Origin: CAVWDU01 sp963840725
GTDB taxonomy: Bacteria > Pseudomonadota > Gammaproteobacteria > Pseudomonadales > Halieaceae
Reading direction: 5' to 3'
Assembly (NCBI GenBank): GCA_963840725.1
Contig: CAWIZY010000016.1
Location: 1,178,001 to 1,242,000, forward strand
Length of the DNA stretch: 64,000 nt
In this document: positions 27,235-35,189 of the stretch, piece by piece
Numbering within the stretch: the first letter of the stretch is position 1
Layout of the letters: each line of letters begins with the position of its first letter
Program-made: the position numbers and the translations under genes
The notes under the pieces: generated by a model
The model's input: the letters and a program-made list of their open reading frames with translations, nothing else
Databases searched by the model: none
Told to the model about the DNA's origin: nothing

Positions 27235-28413
27235 ATGGCACTCAAGGTAGATCTGATGCGCGACCAGGCCTTGGCGGGCAGGCGGGTTTTGATTCGAGAG
27301 GACCTCAACGTGCCGGTCAAGGATGGCGTGGTTACCAGTGACGCGCGGATCAGGGCGGCATTGCCCACCATTCAGGCAGCCCGGGCGGCTGGTGGACGCG
27401 TGCTCATCATGTCTCACCTGGGCAGGCCGACTGAAGGAGTGTTCGACGCCGCTTTTTCTCTGGCACCGGTGGCGGCGCGACTGGCCGAGCTTCTGGGGGC
27501 GTCGGTGACGCTGTTGCCGGACTGGCGCGACGGCGTGAACCTCGCTGACGGCGAGGTGGCCTTACTGGAAAACGTCCGCTTTAACGCGGGCGAGGCGGCA
27601 GATGATGACGCATTGGCGCAGGCCTATGCGGCGCTCTGCGATGTCTTTGTGATGGATGCTTTTGGCACCGCACATCGGGCCCAGGCCTCCACCCACGGGG
27701 TTGCCAAATATGCGCCCCTGGTCTGCGCGGGGCCTCTGCTGCAGGGCGAGCTGGAGGCGCTGGAGCAGGCTCTTCGCGATCCTGCCCGGCCGATGGTCGC
27801 GATTGTCGGTGGGTCCAAGGTGTCCACCAAGCTGCAGGTACTCGAGACCTTGGCTGACAAGGTCGATCAACTGGTGGTGGGCGGTGGTATCGCCAATACC
27901 TTTCTCGCGGCCTCGGGAATGCCCGTGGGCCAGTCACTGTGTGAGCATGACCTGCTGGCCTCCGCCAGGGCCTTATTGGCGAGGACCCAGGTGCCTTTGC
28001 CTGTAGATGTGGTGACAGCGAGCGAGCTGAGCGAGACTGCCATGGCAACCGTGAAGCCCGCAGATGCAGTGGCCGATGATGAAATGATTCTTGATATCGG
28101 GCCGCAAGCGGCGGCTGATATAGCTGCCATTATCAGCAAGGCGGGGACGATACTCTGGAACGGGCCGGTCGGGGTCTTTGAAATCGATCAGTTTGCCAGC
28201 GGCACCGAGACCTTGTCCCGGGCGATAGCCGATAGCCCCGCGTTTTCTCTGGCCGGGGGTGGCGATACCCTGGCGGCGATTGACAAATACGGCATCGCAG
28301 ACAAAGTGTCCTATATTTCCACCGGCGGCGGTGCGTTTCTTGAATACGTTGAGGGTAAGAGCCTGCCAGCGGTTGCGGTTCTGGAGCAACGAGCCAGCCT
28401 GCGGCGCCATTAA
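27235..28413 (+). CDS. pgk: Phosphoglycerate kinase
   Basis: Glycolytic enzyme interconverting 1,3-bisphosphoglycerate and 3-phosphoglycerate. The 392-residue product has RVLIREDLNVPVKDG, SHLGRPTEG, the ENVRFNAGE segment, VGGSKVSTKLQVLE and the C-terminal nucleotide-binding SLAGGGDTLAAIDKYG and STGGGAFLEYVEGK. AGGGGAG precedes the ATG. Third gene of the tkt-epd-pgk set; pyk and fba, which often follow, are not here. Confidence 0.97.
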   Translation: MALKVDLMRDQALAGRRVLIREDLNVPVKDGVVTSDARIRAALPTIQAARAAGGRVLIMSHLGRPTEGVFDAAFSLAPVAARLAELLGASVTLLPDWRDGVNLADGEVALLENVRFNAGEAADDDALAQAYAALCDVFVMDAFGTAHRAQASTHGVAKYAPLVCAGPLLQGELEALEQALRDPARPMVAIVGGSKVSTKLQVLETLADKVDQLVVGGGIANTFLAASGMPVGQSLCEHDLLASARALLARTQVPLPVDVVTASELSETAMATVKPADAVADDEMILDIGPQAAADIAAIISKAGTILWNGPVGVFEIDQFASGTETLSRAIADSPAFSLAGGGDTLAAIDKYGIADKVSYISTGGGAFLEYVEGKSLPAVAVLEQRASLRRH

Positions 28414-28502
28414 ATGGGGCATAGAAACAGCGCGGCGCGGCAAGGTTCGGGTCTCACAATGGCGGCGATTGAACTGCACCGCTCAGCGGCTGCTTAACCC
28501 CC

Positions 28503-29504
28503 GTGAGTAGCCAGCCCCATCGACTGACTTACGGGGAGCTCCAGTCACTGCGCGGTAGTCTGCCCTGCCTGGCGGAGGGTGTAGCCCCCAGTGGCCAAAT
28601 GGCGCACTATTGCGCTGAGTACGGCCTCGATCCTGAGTCGCGGTATACAGCAGTTCAGCATCGAGTCGGAACGGTCTCATCCGGGGCCTTTTCGTTACTG
28701 GCACACCTTTGGTTGCAGCCCGGCGCTACCCGCAATCTGGTGCTGGTGCACGGTTATTTCGACCATAGCGGTCTCTATGGCCAGCTGGTAGATTACGGGC
28801 TGACACAGAACGCTAATGTGCTCATCTTTGACCTCCCGGGACACGGGCTTTCGTCCGGGGCAGCAGCGGCCATTACCGATTTCAGCCAGTACGGTCGCGC
28901 CATTGCCGATGCGATGGGGGCCGCTGGGCTGCCTGCGCTTCCCAATTGGGTAATTGCCCAGAGCATGGGCGCTGCCGCTGTGGTGGAGTATGCGCGGGGC
29001 TACCCGTGGCCGTTTACCGGGGCAGTGCTGCTGGCGCCGCTGGTACGCCCCACTGGCTGGGCTGGGATCAACCTTGCGTACGCGCTGGTCGGCCGGATTC
29101 TGAATAGCGTGCCACGGGGTTTCGCAGTCAATTCCTCCGATACGGATTTTCTGGCATTTGTTAAGGACGACCCTCTACAGAGCCACCGCGTGCCCTTGAC
29201 CTGGGTGCGGGCACTGCGCCGCTGGGTGCGGACACTGCCGCTGCGAGACCTGGGTGTCGGGCCGGCGCTGGTCATACAGGGTGACGCGGATGGCACCGTT
29301 GACTGGCGCCACAATTTGCCCTGGATAGGCACGCTTTTTCCGGGAAGTCGGGTCGAGATGCTCGCGGGCGCCGGTCACCACCTGGCAAATGAGTCAGGGC
29401 CGCTGATGCAGGCTTATTTGTCGATAATCAGTGATTACCTGCTGGCAAGGCCTGAGCCGCAGGCGAGCGAGCTGCCCGGCACCGATGCCGAGTCAGATCA
29501 CTAG
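28503..29504 (+). CDS. Alpha/beta hydrolase (serine aminopeptidase S33 / lysophospholipase type)
   Basis: A 333-residue cytosolic protein with the hydrolase fold: LVLVHGYFDHSGLYGQL (oxyanion hole region, about residue 80), LIFDLPGHGLSSG, the nucleophile elbow AQSMGAA (Ser in place of the usual GxSxG surroundings), an acidic residue in VIQGDADGTVDWRHN, and a catalytic His in GAGHHLANES. These are the marks of the Hydrolase_4/monoglyceride-lipase-like group; the substrate is unknown. The start is a GTG at 28503. It follows pgk by 90 bases with no terminator seen. Confidence 0.8.
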   Translation: MSSQPHRLTYGELQSLRGSLPCLAEGVAPSGQMAHYCAEYGLDPESRYTAVQHRVGTVSSGAFSLLAHLWLQPGATRNLVLVHGYFDHSGLYGQLVDYGLTQNANVLIFDLPGHGLSSGAAAAITDFSQYGRAIADAMGAAGLPALPNWVIAQSMGAAAVVEYARGYPWPFTGAVLLAPLVRPTGWAGINLAYALVGRILNSVPRGFAVNSSDTDFLAFVKDDPLQSHRVPLTWVRALRRWVRTLPLRDLGVGPALVIQGDADGTVDWRHNLPWIGTLFPGSRVEMLAGAGHHLANESGPLMQAYLSIISDYLLARPEPQASELPGTDAESDH

Positions 29505-29694
29505 CAGGTTTTTGGTTTTCTATCTGTGTGGGCACTGCCATGTTAAAAACCGGCTCAAATCGGTCGTGTATTCACTATACACTCCCTGATTTCGCCTGTT
29601 TTTGCCTACCAGTGACTGCCTCGAAAACGAAAATCAACAGCCTGCTACGGCGTGTCGGTTGAGGTCGCCGTGCCCTCGCGGAAGCGGCGCCGCA

Positions 29695-29722
29695 TTGGGA
29701 CGCTCGATCGAACTGCTATAAT
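29695..29722 (+). promoter_or_regulatory. Strong sigma-70-like promoter
   Basis: TTGGGA (29695-29700), 16 bp, then a perfect TATAAT (29717-29722). Transcription would start near 29730, leaving a leader of about 70 bases before the TPR lipoprotein ATG at 29800. The rest of the gap from 29505 shows nothing I can name. Confidence 0.7.
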
Positions 29723-29799
29723 GAAAAGTGAAAGCAGAGACACTGCTCGGGCGCTGCCAAACGACGTTCGGGCTCATACCGTGCAGCTTGGAGGTCACT

Positions 29800-30957
29800 A
29801 TGTTGACTACGAACATCATGCGAGCGCTGATCCCGCTCTTAGGCCTGCTGTTGGTCGCCTGCTCAGGTTCACCGCAAGTCCCCTCGTCGATGCAGTCTGT
29901 CTCAACGCCGATGATCAGTCGCGATCAGCTGTTGGATGGTTCTTTGCTCGGCCTGAGCTCGATTGAGCAGCTCACGCCTATCGATATTCTTGCTATCAAC
30001 GCGGATATGCGCACTTTCCTGGACGCGCATGTGCCGAAAAAAGCGGGATCCAAGCAAAAAGTCGAGTTAATTTTGGCGGCGATTCTGGATGACGGCCTGC
30101 GACTGGACTACAACCTGTTCGAGACCCATACCGCCGAGGAGGCGTTCTATACGCGTGAGGGTAACTGCATGTCCTTCACCAACCTGTTCGTCGCCCTCGC
30201 CAGAGCCGTTGGGGTGCGGGCGCGCTTTCAGGAGGTTGAGGTGCCCCCAAGCTGGGAAGCGCAGGGTGACACCTGGTTATTCAATAAGCATGTGAATGCG
30301 GTTGTGGACTTGCCCGCCAGTCAGATATCGGTGGATTTTGCACTGGAGGAATACAATAGCGATTACCGGCATCGGTTGCTCAGCGATGCGGATATCGAGG
30401 CCCGTTACCACAACAATATGGGTGTGCACTTCATGGCCTCGGAGGACTACCCGCAGTCATTGCAGCATTTCAGGCGTGCTCTGGACATTGATCCGGATGT
30501 GGCTTATTTCTGGACCAACCTGGGAACCCTTTATCGGCATGCGGGCAATGACGCCGGCGCCAAAGCGTCGTTCCTGACAGCTTTATCCATCACGCCCGAA
30601 CCGGCCGCGATGAGTAACCTGGCGCGCCTCTACAGAGAGCAGGGAGAGTCGAAGTTGGCTGAGTACTACGCCGCCAAGGTGCAATTGTTCCGAGGCAAGA
30701 ACCCATTCTATGTCTATGAACTTGCTGAACGTGCCTACGCCAGCGGGGACTACGAATCGGCCGCCCGGCATGCCAAGGCGGCGATCCGTCTGCGCGACGG
30801 CGAGCACAGTTTCCATCGGATGCTGGGCCTGGCCTATGTTCAGCTGGGCGATCTGGATGAAGCAGAAGACCAGTTTGCGCAAGCGGCTGAATTGGCCGCC
30901 AGTGACGAGCAGCGGGAAAACTATAACCGCAAGCTGGAATTGCTGGCAAAACACTGA
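29800..30957 (+). CDS. Lipoprotein with transglutaminase-like and TPR domains
   Basis: I chose the ATG at 29800, preceded by GGAGG, giving 385 residues. The N-terminal hydrophobic signal ends in a lipobox (LVACSGS, Cys21), so it should be a lipoprotein. Residues about 60-180 resemble a transglutaminase-like fold: a candidate catalytic Cys in TREGNCMSFTNLFVALARAVGV, then a His in NKHVNAVVD and an Asp in SVDFALEEYN. The C-terminal half holds several TPR motifs (YFWTNLGTLYRHAGNDAGAK, SFHRMLGLAYVQLGDLDEAE). The function is unknown. Proteins of this layout may act in the periplasm as scaffolds or in peptide-bond chemistry. Confidence 0.75.
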   Translation: MLTTNIMRALIPLLGLLLVACSGSPQVPSSMQSVSTPMISRDQLLDGSLLGLSSIEQLTPIDILAINADMRTFLDAHVPKKAGSKQKVELILAAILDDGLRLDYNLFETHTAEEAFYTREGNCMSFTNLFVALARAVGVRARFQEVEVPPSWEAQGDTWLFNKHVNAVVDLPASQISVDFALEEYNSDYRHRLLSDADIEARYHNNMGVHFMASEDYPQSLQHFRRALDIDPDVAYFWTNLGTLYRHAGNDAGAKASFLTALSITPEPAAMSNLARLYREQGESKLAEYYAAKVQLFRGKNPFYVYELAERAYASGDYESAARHAKAAIRLRDGEHSFHRMLGLAYVQLGDLDEAEDQFAQAAELAASDEQRENYNRKLELLAKH

Positions 30958-31153
30958 GACAAAACCTGCGGCGCGTTGCTCCACACCGCAGTTCCCTCCC
31001 CCCATGCCGCATTTCTCCACGCGCCGTAGTCCTGCACCTGCCGTGCCCTGCTCCGGGAGATACCGTGGCGTTTTCCTCTGTTATCATAAGCGTTTTTTGA
31101 TTCGCGGGTGCCTGAATAAGGCGTCCTGTGACGCTTGAATAGCAAGGTGAGCT

Positions 31154-32308
31154 ATGACCGGAGATCGAGAACAACGCAGGCAGCAGGGGCTGGCGGCGCT
31201 GAAAGCGGGCGATGCGCCCCGAGCACGAGCACTTTTTGCCGCGCTGACCCAGGCCGGCGAAGCGGATGCCCCCACCTGGCTGGCGCTGGCATTTTCCTGT
31301 GTGGGGGATGACGATTTCGATGCGGCTCTGGAGGCAGTAGATGGGGCCCTGGCCCTGGACCCGCGGAATATGCGGGCACTGTTGTTCAAGGCTGACCACC
31401 TGGACCGTATGGGCCAGCCGCGGTCGGCGCTGGGCTTCTATCGGGGTGCCCTGCAGGTAGCCTCCCAGCTGGACCAGGTCCCGCCAGATGTCGAGCAGGG
31501 CCTGCATCGCGCAGCGCGCTTCAGCGAGCGCTATGCGCGGGACTACCGGGATTACCTGCTGGACGCGCTGTCCGCTGAGGGTTACCAGGCGGGTGAGTCC
31601 GAGCGGTTTGCCGAATCGCTGGACCTCACTTTCGGCCAGAAGCGGGTCCACTACCAACAACCGACCCGGTATTATTTTCCCGGTCTGGCCCAGCGAGCTT
31701 TTTTCCCGCGGGAACAGTTCCCCTGGCTGGAGCAACTGGAGGCTCAAACCGCTTCCATCAGGGCCGAGCTGGAGGCGATGTTGGCGGTCGATGGCAGCTT
31801 TGGCCCCTATCTGGAAGCCGGTGGCGACAGCCCCGAGCTGAACGACCGCAGTAACCTCGGTAGCATGGACTGGAGTGCCTGCTATCTCTGGCGCGAGGGC
31901 AATATGGTGGAGGAGAACGCTGTGCGCTGCCCCGTGACTGTCGCCGCGCTCGAGGAAGTACCCCTGTGCAAGATTCCCGGGCAGATGCCATCGGCACTGT
32001 TTTCCCGGCTGGCGGCCGGGGCGAAAATCGTGCCACATCACGGTGCGGTCAATACCCGCTTGATCTGTCACCTGCCATTGATCGTGCCGTCTGATTGCGG
32101 TGCCTTGCGGGTGGGTAATTCCGAGAAGGCCTGGCAAGAGGGCGAGGCCTTTGTGTTTGATGACAGTATGGAACATGAGGCCTGGAATAATTCTGATCGG
32201 GACCGAGTAGTCCTGTTGTTTGATATCTGGCGCCCCGAGTTGAGTGCTGACGAGCGCCATTGGGTGTCACGGATGTTGCAGGCGGTCTACGCCTATAACG
32301 ATGCGTGA
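31154..32308 (+). CDS. Aspartyl/asparaginyl beta-hydroxylase with TPR-like N-terminus
   Basis: A 384-residue protein. Residues 1-135 are helical and TPR-like (AGDAPRARALFAALTQAGEA, DDFDAALEAVDGALALDPRN). Residues about 160-365 are an AspH-type double-stranded beta-helix with iron ligands His295/296 (KIVPHHGAVNTRLICHLPL) and His341 (VFDDSMEHEAWN), plus Arg351 of the 2-oxoglutarate site (RDRVVLLFDIWRPEL). AspH-family enzymes need Fe(II) and 2OG, and lack the usual middle Asp ligand, as here. It lacks a signal peptide, so it is probably cytosolic. It starts an apparent two-gene unit with the methyltransferase 15 bases downstream. Confidence 0.86.
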   Translation: MTGDREQRRQQGLAALKAGDAPRARALFAALTQAGEADAPTWLALAFSCVGDDDFDAALEAVDGALALDPRNMRALLFKADHLDRMGQPRSALGFYRGALQVASQLDQVPPDVEQGLHRAARFSERYARDYRDYLLDALSAEGYQAGESERFAESLDLTFGQKRVHYQQPTRYYFPGLAQRAFFPREQFPWLEQLEAQTASIRAELEAMLAVDGSFGPYLEAGGDSPELNDRSNLGSMDWSACYLWREGNMVEENAVRCPVTVAALEEVPLCKIPGQMPSALFSRLAAGAKIVPHHGAVNTRLICHLPLIVPSDCGALRVGNSEKAWQEGEAFVFDDSMEHEAWNNSDRDRVVLLFDIWRPELSADERHWVSRMLQAVYAYNDA

Positions 32309-32323
32309 CGGGAGTAGGTTGAT

Positions 32324-33301
32324 ATGACTACGCATGCGCCGGACGGTCGACATCGCGCCGGGGACTGGGATGTCTACTGGCGCGGTACCGCCGAGAATGC
32401 GGCCCACCGCCAGGGTGGACCGCAGGAGCCGGTATTGGCGGCTTTCTGGGGTCGTTTCTTTACGGATACACTCCCGTCGCATGAAGGTATGGATCTGCTG
32501 GATCTCGCCTGTGGCAACGGTGCCGTCACTGGCTACGCCAGAGCGCCCCGACCGGAATTGATCTCCTGGTGCTGCGATTATTCGGGGAGCGCCCTGGGTG
32601 AGCTGCAGAAGCGGCATCCGGGCAGCCACTGCGTGGTCGCCGACGCCCTGCGGTCGCCGTTTGCTGATAACAGCTTTGCTATCGTCGCCAGCCAGTTCGG
32701 GGTCGAGTATGCCGGGCCGGATGCCATCGCCACTGCCGGTCGGCTGGTCGCCACCGATGGCTGGCTGGCGCTGGTGTTACACCTGCGCGATGGCGCAATC
32801 TACCGGGAGTGCGCCGCAAACCGGGGTGCCGCCGATGCGATCAGGGCGTCGGGTGTCCTGACCCTTGCCAGGAAGGCGTTTGACGCGGGCTTTGCCCTCA
32901 ATGCCGGTACTGGCACTATCGAATCTTTCAAAGCAGCAGAGCGTGCTTTTACCCCTGCAGTGCGGCGACTTGAGGACATACTCCGGGAATGGGGCCCGTC
33001 GGCGGCAGACGGACTGCCCCGGCAGCTCTACCAGGACATCGCCAATATGTATCAACGGATGTCTGCCTATGAACCCGGCGAGGTTATGGCCTGGTTACAG
33101 GGCATGACGGCAGAGCTCGACGCCTACGTGGGCCGAATGACTTCAATGCTGGAGGCCGCGGTCGACGAGCCGGTACTGGCAGCCCAGTGCAGTGCTCTGA
33201 AGCAACTGGGCTTTGAGACGATTGAGACCGGCACGCTCGCAATGGGTGAGAATAATGCGGCTGCAGCCTGGAGGCTGGTGGCGCGGCGCAGTGCCGGATA
33301 G
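32324..33301 (+). CDS. Class I SAM-dependent methyltransferase, substrate unknown
   Basis: A 325-residue protein with motif I LLDLACGNGAVTGYA (about residue 50), an acidic CCDYSGSALGEL strand end and ADALRSPFADNSF, the pattern of small-molecule or protein methyltransferases. The C-terminal 150 residues are helical (MYQRMSAYEPGEVMAWLQG) and do not match a family I know. Being 15 bases after the AspH-like gene, it is probably cotranscribed, and may act on the same or a related substrate. That link is inference. Confidence 0.78.
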   Translation: MTTHAPDGRHRAGDWDVYWRGTAENAAHRQGGPQEPVLAAFWGRFFTDTLPSHEGMDLLDLACGNGAVTGYARAPRPELISWCCDYSGSALGELQKRHPGSHCVVADALRSPFADNSFAIVASQFGVEYAGPDAIATAGRLVATDGWLALVLHLRDGAIYRECAANRGAADAIRASGVLTLARKAFDAGFALNAGTGTIESFKAAERAFTPAVRRLEDILREWGPSAADGLPRQLYQDIANMYQRMSAYEPGEVMAWLQGMTAELDAYVGRMTSMLEAAVDEPVLAAQCSALKQLGFETIETGTLAMGENNAAAAWRLVARRSAG

Positions 33302-33351
33302 CGCGGTGTGAGATTCAAGGCGATAGGCGTGCCCCTGAGCCCGACGTGCTC

Positions 33352-33624
33352 CTACTCAGGACCCGGTCCCTGCTTGGACTGGGTTTGAATAAGGGTCGCA
33401 GCTTCGCGGGCATCGGTCGCCTGCTGATCCCAGGCCCGGTTGGTTTGGCAGACCCTGGTGTTGAGGCGGGTGCCGGTCTTGACCACCGTTTTGCAGGTGA
33501 CTTCATCCGGGTCGGGCGGATCATTGATGGCCACCATCTTGCTGGCGCCTTCTTCAGTGCTGGCGCAGGCGCTGAGCAGCGTGACGAGTGACAGGGCAAT
33601 AAGGGAACGTGAACCTCGGGTCAT
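33352..33624 (-). CDS. Small putative lipoprotein with paired cysteines
   Basis: A 90-residue protein with a signal sequence ending in a lipobox (LLSACAS, Cys20). The mature part has two further cysteines in TCKTVVKTGTRLNTRVC, followed by Trp (NRAWDQQATDAREA). This compact Cys-x-Thr-Gly-Arg/Cys pattern recurs in small uncharacterised envelope proteins; no function is known to me. It is divergent from the TPR gene at 33876. Confidence 0.72.
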   Translation of the reverse strand: MTRGSRSLIALSLVTLLSACASTEEGASKMVAINDPPDPDEVTCKTVVKTGTRLNTRVCQTNRAWDQQATDAREAATLIQTQSKQGPGPE

Positions 33625-33690
33625 AAGGCGTCTCCAGGGGTCGGGTTGGGTGATGGTCGAGTGTGGCTGCCGCGCTGGCTCCCGTCAAGT

Positions 33691-33752
33691 GCGGCAGGCG
33701 ACCCTGCGGCAGGCGATCCTGCGGCAGGCGACCCTGAATCTCTGCCGCAGGG
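33691..33752. repeat. Three 15-bp tandem repeats plus a matching inverted copy
   Basis: GCGGCAGGCGACCCT occurs at 33691, 33706 (one change) and 33721. Next to it, CTGCCGCAGGG (33742-33752) is the exact reverse complement of CCCTGCGGCAG at 33702-33712, so the transcript can fold into an 11-bp hairpin. The array lies in the divergent control region between the small lipoprotein and the TPR gene. Function unknown. Confidence 0.88.
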
Positions 33753-33875
33753 GGTACAGAGCTTGAAGCGAGGTTTGGTCGCAAAGGCGCGGACGATTTC
33801 GGGACCGGGCCAAAATCTGCTACGCTGATGGGTGCGTAACAGTTTGATATCTGTCTGTTGAACCGAGGTGCAGCC

Positions 33876-35189
33876 ATGCCTTATCTCGCCGCTTTAATTG
33901 CCGTCAGCGTCCTCTGGCTGCCGGGGCCCTCATTTGCCCAGCATCCGAACGATTCCATCGACCCCAGGACGCCCAAACCCACGCCCTATGGGCTGCAGAT
34001 ATCCCGCAGCGACGATGGCATGGCCCCGCCAGCGCCAGAGGACGACTTCTCGGATTTACCCTCACTGGCCCCTTTTTTAGAGGAATTTGAGGCAGCGGAG
34101 AATGACGGAGGGCCCTACGACTTCAAATTGACTGAGCCTTTGTATGATCTGGGGCGCGCGCAGGTGGCCGCCGGCCGCCATACTCGCGCGATTAAACAGT
34201 TTCGGCGAGCGCTGCATGTGGAGCGAATCAATCAGGGGCTGTACAGTCCCAGCCAGTTGCCGATATTGAGTGATTTGATTGAAACCTACATTGCTGTTGA
34301 CGAGCTGGACAAGGCCGACCGGCTGCATGCAGTTCAGTATGACCTGAAGAAACGCGCTTACCCGCTGGGATCACCCGAGCGCGAGGAGGCCACCCGGGAG
34401 TACGTAGAATGGCAGCGGCAGGCCTACCTGCAGAGCATCGGCGGCGATACATTCAAACGTTTGCTGGATATGTATGATGTCCATTCCGAGGATATCGAGT
34501 TTCTTGAGGAGCAGAATCCGGAAGATCCCGCACTGATACCGCACCTCTATAACCGGCTACTGGTCGAGTACCTCGTCGCCCAGTACAACGGCGAAAAGCA
34601 GGCCTCCCTGCAGATAAATGTCAGCGGTCCGGGAGAATCCGACCCGATAATTACCGGCCAGCTGGCCGGGGAACGGTTTCGTCAATTGCGTGAGTACAAT
34701 TTTCGCAACGGCTTGCGAACCCTGGACCATATCGAGCGGATCGAAAACGCTGCGGAGGCCCCGGACGCCATGGCGATGGCGCGCGCTAAACTGGCCAAGG
34801 GTGACTGGTATCTGTGGTGGAAAAAATCGTCCCGGGCACTGCAAAATTACGAACAGGCCTGGGCGCTGCTGTCGGAGGATGGTTCCAAGCTGACAGATCC
34901 GGATGCGCTGTTCCCACATCCGGTGGAATTGCCGGACACTGGTGTCTTCCTGTCGGATGGCACCAAGCCCTCGGAGGATGTTCAAGCCAGGGCCCGGGTC
35001 TCCCTGGGTATCACCCGGGATGGCCGAGCCAGGGAAATTGAGATTCTGGAGCAGCAGCCCCCGCAGGACATGGGGGCCCGGGTGGTTCTTTACCGCCTGT
35101 TAAAAGAAATACGCTTCCGCCCGGTGGTGCGCGAAGGCAGTGCAGTGCCCTTCGCCAGTCTCGAGCGGGTGTACCGTTACCAGTATTGA
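33876..35189 (+). CDS. Exported TPR protein with TonB-C-like C-terminus
   Basis: I chose the ATG at 33876 (MPYLAALIAVSVLWLPGPSFAQ, a clear signal peptide) with GAGG upstream, giving 437 residues. The middle has TPR-like helices (DLGRAQVAAGRHTRAIKQF, AKLAKGDWYLWWKKSSRAL). The last 70 residues (ARVSLGITRDGRAREIEIL...VVLYRLLKEIRFRPV) resemble the TonB C-terminal domain found in periplasmic energy-transducer-like proteins. The stop overlaps the next gene start. Role unknown; it may help couple TonB receptors to something in the periplasm. Confidence 0.72.
   Translation: MPYLAALIAVSVLWLPGPSFAQHPNDSIDPRTPKPTPYGLQISRSDDGMAPPAPEDDFSDLPSLAPFLEEFEAAENDGGPYDFKLTEPLYDLGRAQVAAGRHTRAIKQFRRALHVERINQGLYSPSQLPILSDLIETYIAVDELDKADRLHAVQYDLKKRAYPLGSPEREEATREYVEWQRQAYLQSIGGDTFKRLLDMYDVHSEDIEFLEEQNPEDPALIPHLYNRLLVEYLVAQYNGEKQASLQINVSGPGESDPIITGQLAGERFRQLREYNFRNGLRTLDHIERIENAAEAPDAMAMARAKLAKGDWYLWWKKSSRALQNYEQAWALLSEDGSKLTDPDALFPHPVELPDTGVFLSDGTKPSEDVQARARVSLGITRDGRAREIEILEQQPPQDMGARVVLYRLLKEIRFRPVVREGSAVPFASLERVYRYQY

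Noticed and set aside
28503..29504. Hydrolase as part of a glycolytic operon function
   Set aside because: It follows pgk by 90 bases, but hydrolases of this family have no known role in glycolysis; proximity alone is weak evidence.
30590..32260. 556-codon frame on the minus strand opposite the TPR lipoprotein and AspH genes
   Set aside because: It covers two well-supported genes on the plus strand, has low-complexity composition and no ribosome site or domain.
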